DNA of 56,120 nucleotides from a candidate division CSSED10-310 bacterium (GTDB taxonomy: Bacteria; CSSED10-310), in the NCBI GenBank assembly GCA_016927515.1, contig JAFGMN010000256.1, forward strand, positions 1-56,120, given 5' to 3'. The translations under genes and the position numbers were made by a program. Shown here in pieces: positions 1 to 7,502 of this stretch. Positions within the stretch are counted from its first letter, which is position 1. Each line of letters starts with the position of its first letter. The notes under the pieces were generated by a model, which was not told where the DNA came from, made no database searches, and saw only the letters and a program-made list of their open reading frames with translations.

Positions 1-1
1 G

Positions 2-970
2 CATTCGTGGGAATATCCCCGGAACAAGGCATTCCCGGGCCATGCGAATCCCGCGGTGGAGGGAAAAGCGAAAAGCTTCCGCCGGGCCCGGGTAATGGCA
101 AATGGAGATTTAATTGGAATTTACAACGGTTCCGGGATGATCCGTCTGAACCACCGTTCCGAACCGATGTGGACACTGGATGTGCGATGCCATCACGATC
201 TCGATATCGGTGCAGATGGCGTCTTATATACATTGATTCAGAAAAAAGCGATGCACGCCGATATTAACCCTGACGAACCGATCATCGATGAATTGATTGC
301 GATGGTGGATCCGGAAACCGGGCGCATCATTCGACAGATATCGATAATCAATGCGTTCAGAGCATCCATTTACGCACCACTTTTAAAGAAGATGCCGCAA
401 ACCGGCGATGTCCTTCACGCCAACACCATTGTGCACATCAATGCCGCCACCGCTGGAGTTTCGCCGCTGTTCCATGAAAACCACCTGTTGGTTTCGCTGA
501 GAAACATGGATGCCATCGCCCTGATCGATCCCAATCGATCCCGGGTCGTCTGGGCCTTGACCGGTATGTGGTCCTTGCAACACGAACCCAGCATTTTACC
601 GTCTGGAAACATTCTAATCTTTGACAATACCGGACACCGAGGACGATCGAAAATTCTGGAGTTTGACCCGATGACTCAGGTCCCCGTTTGGCAGTACGGC
701 CTGACACCGGATACAGCAATTTTCTCATCCACATCCGGCGCTTGCCATCGGCTACCGAATGGGAATACATTTATTATCGAAAGCAATCGGGGACGGGCCG
801 TGGAAGTCACCACCCTTGGCAAAACAGTATGGTTATTCAACAATCCATCGACCTGGGGACCCAACAACAATCTCCGAGGAACCCTGTTTGACGTCGTCAG
901 AATTCCTCCGGATTTTTTCTCTCCGGACATATCCGCTTCACTGGTTTCCGATTCGTTAGCCGCACTCTGA
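2..970 (+). CDS. Arylsulfotransferase (ASST)-like protein, 5' end cut off by window
   Basis: The frame is open from base 2, so the true start lies left of the window; 322 residues are visible. A GTG at 56 exists, but the residues before it read as ordinary protein, so I treat the gene as partial. The protein resembles the arylsulfotransferase (PF05935/PF14269-like) beta-propeller family. Signs are GDLIGIYNGSGMIRL, the HHDLDIGADG turn, LVSLRNMDAIALIDP, and repeated NGNIL/NGNTF blade motifs. Members either transfer sulfate between phenolic compounds or have unknown roles; I cannot place a catalytic His with confidence, so the activity is inferred from family only. The stop codon overlaps the convergent nrdJ by 15 bases. 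Confidence 0.72.
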   Translation, partial: HSWEYPRNKAFPGHANPAVEGKAKSFRRARVMANGDLIGIYNGSGMIRLNHRSEPMWTLDVRCHHDLDIGADGVLYTLIQKKAMHADINPDEPIIDELIAMVDPETGRIIRQISIINAFRASIYAPLLKKMPQTGDVLHANTIVHINAATAGVSPLFHENHLLVSLRNMDAIALIDPNRSRVVWALTGMWSLQHEPSILPSGNILIFDNTGHRGRSKILEFDPMTQVPVWQYGLTPDTAIFSSTSGACHRLPNGNTFIIESNRGRAVEVTTLGKTVWLFNNPSTWGPNNNLRGTLFDVVRIPPDFFSPDISASLVSDSLAAL

Positions 971-3256
971 ATACCCACAACTCCGGCACGTTTCGCACCC
1001 GTTGATATGCTCGATGACACCTCCACAGTCCGGGCAAGCTCCGCGTTCACGTTTGAACGAAATCTCCGGTTGCTGCTTTTTTTCGAGGGCCAGATACCAC
1101 TTCAACGCCTTCGCAATCGCATCCGAACAGCTCAGGATTTTATTGGATCCGAAGCCGCTGGGTTTATGGCAACTGATACCGATCAATTGCTTGATAATGG
1201 TTTTTGGTTCGATACCCGAGCGAAGAGCCAGGGAGCAGAGCCGGGCGGTTGATTGGGTTTGTGATGCAACACATCCACCGGCCTTGCCGATCTGGGCAAA
1301 CACTTCGAACGGATTACCATTATCGTCTTCATTGATGGTCACATACAGACTGCCACAGCCGGTTTCCATTTCAATCGTTCGTCCTTTCACACAGATTGGA
1401 CGGGGTCTCGGACCGACACTTGTGCTGGCGGCTGCTTTGAGTTTTGAATCAGTTTTATCCTGCTTTCCAGTGGAAAGGACCTGGGCTTCCCTGCTGCCGT
1501 CGCGATAGACGGTAATTCCCTTGCAGCCCAGGTTATATGCAAGTTCGTATGCTTTCTGCACATCATCCCGAGTCGCGCTCTCCGGAAAATTAATGGTTTT
1601 CGAAACGGCATTATCCGTGTGCTGTTGAAACGCCGCCTGCATCCGCACATGCCATTCAGGGGATACATTGTGTGCGGTGACAAACATGGATCTGATATCG
1701 GAGGGAATCTCGGCAATCGTCTGGATATCTCCGGTCTCCGCTATTCGATTCATCAATTCCCGGCTATGAAATCCCCCGTCCAGAGCTGTTTTCAGAAAAA
1801 GCGGATGCACTTCCGTCAATTCCTCGCCATCGAGAATCCGTCGTTTAAATGCAATGGAAAACAGCGGCTCGACGCCGCTGGAACAGCCGGCGATAATCGA
1901 AATCGTTCCCGTTGGAGCAATGGTCGTTACGGTCGCATTACGCATGGGTCGATGACCGGGCCGATCCCAGACGGAGTCGGGGTAATTAGGAAAAGCCCCT
2001 CGTTCCTCCGCCAGATCCCGGGAATATTCCACCGCCCGGTGATTGATGAATTCCATCAACTTGCCGGCCAGTTCGACACCCGCCTCGGAATTGTACGGAA
2101 TTCCCAGATGAATGAGCATATCGGCAAAACCCATGACACCCAACCCGATTTTGCGATTCGACAGCGTTTTTTCCTGAATTGCAATCAGAGGATAATGGTT
2201 CATTTCAATCACATCATCGAGAAATCGGACAGCGGTTTCGATCGTTTCCTCGAGTTTAGCGTAGTCGATCTCGCAATCCCCGCCGCTGTGTTTCAGCATC
2301 CGGGCCAAATTGATCGATCCCAGATTGCAGGATTCGTATGGGAGCAAGGGTTGTTCACCACACGGATTGGTTGATTCGATGTCGCCCACGTGAGGGGTTG
2401 GATTATCCGCATTGACGCGATCGATGAAAACAATACCGGGCTCCCCGTTCCGCCAGGCTTGCTGGACAATCAAATCAAAAACCTTGCCGGCTTCCTCCAT
2501 GCGCTGAACTTCACCTGTTCGTGGGTTGATTAACGGATACTCCCCATCATTCCGGACCGCTTCCATGAAGGAATCCGTCAATGCGACGGAAATATTGAAA
2601 TTGTTCAGCCGGTGTTGATCGTTTTTACACGTGATAAAATCAATGATGTCCGGATGATCGACGCGTAAAATTGCCATATTCGCACCCCGTCGGGTGCCGC
2701 CCTGTTTGATGGCTTCCGTCGCGGCATCGAAGACCTGCATGAACGTCACAGGACCACTGGCAACGCCACTGGTGCTCTTGACCCGGTCATCCTTGGGTCG
2801 GATCCGGGAAAACCCGAATCCCGTACCGCCACCGGATTTGTGAATCAGAGCGGTGTCCCGGATAGTGTTGAAAATGCTGTCAATGGAGTCTTGAACGGGC
2901 AAAACGAAACATGCGGACAATTGTTGCAATTCGCGACCGGCGTTCATCAACGTCGGCGAATTGGGCAAAAACTCCAACGCCGTCATCGATTGAAAGTACC
3001 GCTCCTCCCATCGCTTGGCTTCGTCTTCCCCCACAAACCGCCGCTCCGCAAGCGCAATATTTGACGCCACGCGACGGAACATCTGAAGCGGCGTCTCCGT
3101 CACCTGCCCTTCGTCATCCTTCCGGAGATACCGACGCTCAAGAACAACCCGGGCATTAGCCGAGAGATTTATCGTAAAATCATCTGGCGTGCTGTTACGG
3201 ATCGATGCCGAAACAATTCCCTGTGCACGCTGATCGGATTTTTGCATCTCATTCAT
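956..3256 (-). CDS. nrdJ: Adenosylcobalamin-dependent (class II) ribonucleoside-diphosphate reductase
   Basis: This enzyme reduces ribonucleotides to deoxyribonucleotides with a B12-derived radical and needs no oxygen. It has 766 residues. The catalytic set is complete: Cys116 (LSACFVL), thiyl-radical Cys299 (NPCGEQ) and Cys310 (ESCNLGS), with the usual 11-residue gap between the last two. Residues about 120-210 hold the Gly-rich SGGGTGFGFSR and GGTRRGANMA blocks. A TSCPD domain follows (TGCGSLYVTI to about residue 700), and a Cys-rich tail (Cys741, 744, 754, 757, 760, 765) should carry electrons from thioredoxin. The ATG at 3256 is preceded by AAGGAG about 10 bases upstream. No other reductase class is seen in the window. 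The family call is secure. Confidence 0.96.
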   Translation of the reverse strand: MNEMQKSDQRAQGIVSASIRNSTPDDFTINLSANARVVLERRYLRKDDEGQVTETPLQMFRRVASNIALAERRFVGEDEAKRWEERYFQSMTALEFLPNSPTLMNAGRELQQLSACFVLPVQDSIDSIFNTIRDTALIHKSGGGTGFGFSRIRPKDDRVKSTSGVASGPVTFMQVFDAATEAIKQGGTRRGANMAILRVDHPDIIDFITCKNDQHRLNNFNISVALTDSFMEAVRNDGEYPLINPRTGEVQRMEEAGKVFDLIVQQAWRNGEPGIVFIDRVNADNPTPHVGDIESTNPCGEQPLLPYESCNLGSINLARMLKHSGGDCEIDYAKLEETIETAVRFLDDVIEMNHYPLIAIQEKTLSNRKIGLGVMGFADMLIHLGIPYNSEAGVELAGKLMEFINHRAVEYSRDLAEERGAFPNYPDSVWDRPGHRPMRNATVTTIAPTGTISIIAGCSSGVEPLFSIAFKRRILDGEELTEVHPLFLKTALDGGFHSRELMNRIAETGDIQTIAEIPSDIRSMFVTAHNVSPEWHVRMQAAFQQHTDNAVSKTINFPESATRDDVQKAYELAYNLGCKGITVYRDGSREAQVLSTGKQDKTDSKLKAAASTSVGPRPRPICVKGRTIEMETGCGSLYVTINEDDNGNPFEVFAQIGKAGGCVASQTQSTARLCSLALRSGIEPKTIIKQLIGISCHKPSGFGSNKILSCSDAIAKALKWYLALEKKQQPEISFKRERGACPDCGGVIEHINGCETCRSCGYSECG

Positions 3257-3316
3257 CTGCCGTTAACTCCTTTTTATCGATATTCTGACTGTTAACCCTC
3301 GGTAAAATATCAATTA

Positions 3317-3344
3317 ATTGTAGGTTATCATAAGGTTAGCACAA
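3317..3344 (-). promoter_or_regulatory. Candidate sigma-70 promoter for nrdJ
   Basis: On the minus strand a -35 box TTGTGC (3344-3339) is followed after 16 bases by a -10 box TACAAT (3322-3317), about 60 bases upstream of the nrdJ ATG. The -10 is good and the -35 is weak. No NrdR box pair was recognised by eye. The intergenic stretch 3257-3368 holds nothing else that I can identify. Confidence 0.35.
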
Positions 3345-3368
3345 GATAGAGTATTCCAACAAGACGCT

Positions 3369-3791
3369 TTAGTCCAGAATTTCAATCTGAACAGCCGCGA
3401 CACCTTCCTCCAGCATACCGATTTCCTTTGCAGCCCGGTAGGAGAGGTCGATGATCCGGTCCGCGACCCATGGACCGCGATCGTTGACCCGGACAATCAC
3501 CGACCTGCCGGAGTTTTCGTGGGTCACGCGGAGACGGGTTCCGAATGGGAGGGTCGGATGGGCGGCAGTGAAAGCAAACATATCGTATCGTTCACCGCTG
3601 GCGGTTCGCCGGCCGTGGTACTTCCTTCCGTACCACGATGCGAACCCTTCGATGGAGTCTCCCGATCGGGGTGCGGTGGGGACAGTGGCGCATGCATCCA
3701 GCAAAATCAAACTCAGCAAACCGGCGAGGAAACCGGTCGGCCGGCGGGTTCGCCAAATCCTGCGGTATCTTCCGGCTACCATCAGCTCCAT
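3369..3791 (-). CDS. rlpA: RlpA-like lipoprotein (septal ring lytic transglycosylase family)
   Basis: RlpA proteins are outer-membrane lipoproteins with a double-psi beta-barrel that cleave peptidoglycan glycan strands lacking stem peptides. From the ATG at 3791 the protein has 140 residues. It begins with a basic stretch, a hydrophobic segment and a lipobox-like LLDAC. The barrel covers about residues 48-140 with the hallmarks GFASWYGRKYHGRRTASGE and VRVNDRGPW. There is no C-terminal SPOR domain. The start overlaps the end of pyrK by 10 bases; a second ATG at 3782 (TGATG overlap) is also possible. A longer frame to 3893 lies inside pyrK and is rejected. It is the last gene of a channel - pyrK - rlpA unit. 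Confidence 0.88.
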   Translation of the reverse strand: MELMVAGRYRRIWRTRRPTGFLAGLLSLILLDACATVPTAPRSGDSIEGFASWYGRKYHGRRTASGERYDMFAFTAAHPTLPFGTRLRVTHENSGRSVIVRVNDRGPWVADRIIDLSYRAAKEIGMLEEGVAAVQIEILD

Positions 3792-4561
3792 TTTGTGATC
3801 TCTTCCGCGTTGAACACGGGACCATCGGTGCAAACACGCCGGTAACCGTCCCGGGTGGGGACCACGCAACCCAGGCAAGCTCCAATACCGCATCCCATGT
3901 GCTCTTCCAGTGACAATTGACCCGGAATGGTATGGTCAACACAGATGTCCCGGACCGCATGAAGCATCGCATCCGGACCGCAAGCATACATGACCGTTGG
4001 CTCCGTCCTGTCATTCCCATTCAACCAACCCAGCAGCGGGTCGGTCACTCGACCCATCAATCCGGTTTCACCTGTTTCCGTGGCCAGTATCACGGTTGCT
4101 CCGATCAATCCGAACCGATCCACCATCGGTAGATCCGCTGCTGTTCGAGCGCCCAGAAACGCCGTGACCGTTACGTCGGATCGCCGGTGCAACACACGGG
4201 CTAAGAACATCAACGGCGGAATTCCGATTCCACCGCCAATCAGCACCGCATGATGAGACGTCTCCGGCGGAAAAAAACCATTTCCCAACGGACCGGTCAT
4301 GTCAAGTCGATCCCCGGCGCTGAACGATGACAGCAAACGCGTACCCCGGCCCACAACTTTATACAACAATTCCACTGAACCATCAGGACCGGTATCCATG
4401 ATTGAAATCGGTCGGCGCAACAGAGGGTCGGACAAGCTTCGTCCAATCCTGACCATCAGAAATTGACCTGGGCAAGCCGCTTGAGCGATAGCCGGCGCAT
4501 CGAGTTTTAGGTGATAGTAGCCCGATCCCAGCAGTGTCTGCATCACAATGGTGCTCTGCAT
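3782..4561 (-). CDS. pyrK: Dihydroorotate dehydrogenase B electron-transfer subunit
   Basis: PyrK carries electrons from the PyrD flavoprotein to NAD+ in pyrimidine synthesis, using FAD and a 2Fe-2S cluster. The 259-residue length is normal. An FAD-binding barrel contains the RRPISI motif (about residue 50). The NAD-binding part has LIGGGIGIPP. The C-terminal cluster ligands are Cys224, Cys229, Cys232 and Cys244 in CGIGACLGC...C. The ATG at 4561 follows GAGGGGG. No pyrD is seen in the window, so its partner must lie elsewhere. The gene sits 23 bases after the K+ channel gene, an unusual neighbour. Confidence 0.93.
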   Translation of the reverse strand: MQSTIVMQTLLGSGYYHLKLDAPAIAQAACPGQFLMVRIGRSLSDPLLRRPISIMDTGPDGSVELLYKVVGRGTRLLSSFSAGDRLDMTGPLGNGFFPPETSHHAVLIGGGIGIPPLMFLARVLHRRSDVTVTAFLGARTAADLPMVDRFGLIGATVILATETGETGLMGRVTDPLLGWLNGNDRTEPTVMYACGPDAMLHAVRDICVDHTIPGQLSLEEHMGCGIGACLGCVVPTRDGYRRVCTDGPVFNAEEITKWS

Positions 4562-4584
4562 AAATCCCCCTCGTCTCGCAAGAA

Positions 4585-5622
4585 TCAGACCTTTAGCTGC
4601 CCGGATGCCACGTGCTCAAGTCGGTGAAGCTGATCCTCTGTTCCAAGAACGATCAGCGCATCCCCGGCCTGCAGAACCGTACTTGAACCCGGATTGAATG
4701 TCACCGTTTCCTCTGTCTGACTTTTCCCGAGAATCGCTATGATTGTCAGACCAAAACGCTGGCTAACCGCTGCATGGACAAGGGATTGTCCCACCAAGTC
4801 ACTGGTCGGCTGGATATGGATTTCCTCCATATATACGCCGTATTTTTCCCTCAACGCCTCCACCGACATGAATCGATCCAATGTGGGTCTTAAAGCAGCC
4901 ATAGCCATTTGGCGACCGCCAATCTGATGTGGATAAACCACGCGATTTGCACCGGCCCGTCTCAATTTAGATCCCGTTTCCGGAGACTCGCCCCGGGCGA
5001 CAATGTGGATCCGTGGATTCAGGTCCCGTGCGGTCAGAGTAATGAATACGTTATCGGCGGGAGAATCCACGGCGGTAATAATGCATCGCGCCCGATCGAT
5101 CCCCGCATCCCGTAATACTGTTTCCTCCGTCGCTTCGCCCAAAACCACCGGTAAACCCATTTTAGTGACCTGCTCCGCAGCGTCCATCAACCGTTCCACT
5201 ACGACGCAAGGTACCCGCTCAATCTTAAAGAGTTCGCAAACCCGTCTTCCTATTCTTCCAAAACCGCAGATAATGAAGTGATTTTCCATCTGTGCCATCG
5301 ATTTCCTCATTCGCCGTTGTTCCATGTATCGGTGGATCTCGCCCGATACTAGAAGACGGGTTGCAACGTTTACCGTATACGCGACAGTGCTCAAACTCAG
5401 AAACACGATGATGATCGTGAATATCCGTCCATGCACAGAAAGCGGATGCACTTCCTGAAATCCGATCGTGCTTATCGTGAGGACAGTCATATACAAACTA
5501 TCCAAGACGCTCCACTCTTCAATTATCGTGTATCCTGCCGTACCGGCTGCCAGAATGCCGAACATCACCGATAAGGCAAGGTAGAATCTATGCGTTGGTT
5601 CATTGGGTCCGATCCCGTGCAT
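4585..5622 (-). CDS. Two-TM potassium channel with RCK domains (Kch/TrkA-like)
   Basis: This is an inner-membrane K+ channel with cytoplasmic regulatory domains; 345 residues. TM1 spans about 12-34, the pore loop holds the filter TISTIGFQE (49-57), and TM2 spans about 65-92. An RCK_N Rossmann domain begins near residue 115 (HFIICGFGRIGRRV), and an RCK_C (TrkA_C) domain ends the protein (DLVGQSLVHAAV...GDALIVLG). GFxE in place of GYG is common in bacterial channels of this type. The start is divergent to the membrane protein at 5685 with about 60 bases between them. Ligand control by nucleotide or Ca2+ is family knowledge, not visible here. Confidence 0.9.
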   Translation of the reverse strand: MHGIGPNEPTHRFYLALSVMFGILAAGTAGYTIIEEWSVLDSLYMTVLTISTIGFQEVHPLSVHGRIFTIIIVFLSLSTVAYTVNVATRLLVSGEIHRYMEQRRMRKSMAQMENHFIICGFGRIGRRVCELFKIERVPCVVVERLMDAAEQVTKMGLPVVLGEATEETVLRDAGIDRARCIITAVDSPADNVFITLTARDLNPRIHIVARGESPETGSKLRRAGANRVVYPHQIGGRQMAMAALRPTLDRFMSVEALREKYGVYMEEIHIQPTSDLVGQSLVHAAVSQRFGLTIIAILGKSQTEETVTFNPGSSTVLQAGDALIVLGTEDQLHRLEHVASGQLKV

Positions 5623-5684
5623 GGCGCTATGTTACTCAAAGTCCCTTGACAGTTTCAAACGGTTTCATTGAAAATGCCGGCGTG

Positions 5685-7502
5685 ATGCGATCTCACGTTC
5701 AATCGACGCGTTCGTTCAGAAGGGCCGACATCGGCATGGTCGGCAGCATCGTTCTATGGGGTCTGATGGCATGGATCACGTGGGATACATGGGTCGAGCC
5801 GTTCGTGGACTTCGGGCGCGAACTCTATGTTCCCTGGCGGATTTCTGAAGGCGATCGGCTGTTCCATGATATCGCATATTTTAATGGTCCGGTCAGCCCG
5901 TGGTGGAACGCCCTGGGTTTCCGTTTGTTTGGACCATCTATCCAGACCCTGACCCGTATCAATCTATTCCTGAATCTGGTTTTCACGGTTCTGTTATACC
6001 GGTTTCTTCGCCGGTGGTTCGCCATGGCAGCGGCAACAGGCGCATCCATCGTTTTTTCCATAGTCTTTGTTTTTCCGCACCTTACCGTCAACAATGCGTT
6101 TAATTACATCGCTCCCTATTCGCACGAGGCCGTTCACAGCCTGTATCTTTCTTTTGCCGTTCTGGCATTAGCAATTCGACCAGGCGTGTTTTCGTGCGTC
6201 GGGACCGGATTCTGTTTCGGTCTGGTGTGCATGATGAAACCGGAAACAGGAGTGGCAGTGGCCGGTGCATTGGTCCTTGTCGTCAGTTTGCATCGACGAG
6301 ACCCGCACGGACCCGCCGACCGAGTTCGAATCCGTGTTTTAACCTGGATTGTCAGCGCATGTGCCGCTGTTTTCATTGCATCGACTGCAATCAGCGCGGA
6401 TTGCGAACTGACCGAAGCCGTGATGCATGCCATGGGAGCATGGCGTTTTACGTTTCGCCCGGAAGTGAGCGCGACCCCCTTTTATCGGTTGACATCGGGA
6501 ATGGGTGACCCTGTCGGAAACAGTATGGCCATGGTAGCCAACGCCGTCGGCATCCTGTGCCTCACAGGAATCGGTATATGGGTGAGCCTGCGCGCCGGCA
6601 GAATCCGTACCGCTCGCAACAAATGGAGGTTGTATCTCGTTGTCATGGCAAGCACTGCTGTCACATGCCGGCTCGTTTTTCCGCTGATCACGTGGCATGC
6701 TCTCCCCCGAAGCTTGCCTGTGCTGCTGGTCGTCAGCCTGGTCGCGTGCGTTGCCTTACGACGCACGTTTCCCTGCACACCGCTGCATACCTCATGTACC
6801 ATTTTGCTGCCTTTCGCTGGATTCGGACTTCTGCTGCTGCTGAAAATCATTCTCTTCGCTCGGTTGTATCACTACGGTTTTGTGCTGGCCCTTCCTGCCT
6901 CCATCACGGTTATCATCATGCTAATGCAGATCATTCCCGAAACGCTCCGGCTGCACCACGGCGAACCGCGATTCTTTCGGGATCCCGCGGTGATCGTACT
7001 GGCATGCCTCATCATCGGACACATGATTCCCGCCTGGCATCATCATCAGAACGCTTTTACCGTGTTTGAATCCGAACGCGGCCACCTGATCACCGACCGC
7101 CGCGGCGACTATCTTCAGAAAATCGTCGATACCGTGGAAGCCGTTCTCGACCCAACAGACACGCTGGCTGTATTGCCGCAAGGGGTCATCATTAATTTTC
7201 TTACCGAGCATCGGTCATCAGTACGGCATGTCGTTTTCATGCCAACGGAACTGGCCATGTACGGCGAAAAGACGATCATTGATGAATTCGCCACGCATTC
7301 TCCCGATTTCATTATTCTGAGAGATCGTTCCACGGCCGAGCATGGGGTCGAATTCGGTTCCGGTTATGGTGTGGACCTGGTGAATTGGATCGAAGCGCAT
7401 TATCGCCCGGTCGAACAGATCTTCCCACCGCGGATCGGTGGTAAGTTTGGTGTTCTGCTTCTTGCACGGGATCGCAGCCGAATGCCGGATCCCCACAACT
7501 AA
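5685..7502 (+). CDS. Polytopic membrane protein, GT-C glycosyltransferase-like
   Basis: About 605 residues with many hydrophobic helices. The first periplasmic loop reads DFGRELYVPWRIS and later YFNGPVSPWWNALGF. This matches the pattern of GT-C (PMT/ArnT/RgtA-like) transferases, where an acidic residue after TM1 is catalytic and the donor is a lipid-linked sugar. I cannot name the acceptor. The start is uncertain: ATG 5685 has no clear ribosome site, while ATG 5736 follows AGAAGG at a 12-base distance. A TTG at 5595 lies inside the divergent channel gene and is rejected. The C-terminal third (after about residue 430) is a soluble region. The stop overlaps the lptD stop by 4 bases. Confidence 0.72.
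   Translation: MRSHVQSTRSFRRADIGMVGSIVLWGLMAWITWDTWVEPFVDFGRELYVPWRISEGDRLFHDIAYFNGPVSPWWNALGFRLFGPSIQTLTRINLFLNLVFTVLLYRFLRRWFAMAAATGASIVFSIVFVFPHLTVNNAFNYIAPYSHEAVHSLYLSFAVLALAIRPGVFSCVGTGFCFGLVCMMKPETGVAVAGALVLVVSLHRRDPHGPADRVRIRVLTWIVSACAAVFIASTAISADCELTEAVMHAMGAWRFTFRPEVSATPFYRLTSGMGDPVGNSMAMVANAVGILCLTGIGIWVSLRAGRIRTARNKWRLYLVVMASTAVTCRLVFPLITWHALPRSLPVLLVVSLVACVALRRTFPCTPLHTSCTILLPFAGFGLLLLLKIILFARLYHYGFVLALPASITVIIMLMQIIPETLRLHHGEPRFFRDPAVIVLACLIIGHMIPAWHHHQNAFTVFESERGHLITDRRGDYLQKIVDTVEAVLDPTDTLAVLPQGVIINFLTEHRSSVRHVVFMPTELAMYGEKTIIDEFATHSPDFIILRDRSTAEHGVEFGSGYGVDLVNWIEAHYRPVEQIFPPRIGGKFGVLLLARDRSRMPDPHN

Noticed and set aside
1619-2374. 251-residue open frame on the plus strand
   Set aside because: It lies wholly inside nrdJ on the opposite strand, whose motifs are complete; the plus-strand product shows no family sign.
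5646-5674. TTGACA at 5646 as promoter for the 5685 membrane protein
   Set aside because: The -35 is perfect but the best -10 (TGAAAA) matches only 3 of 6 bases and would make the 5685 start leaderless; kept only as a hint for the 5736 start.
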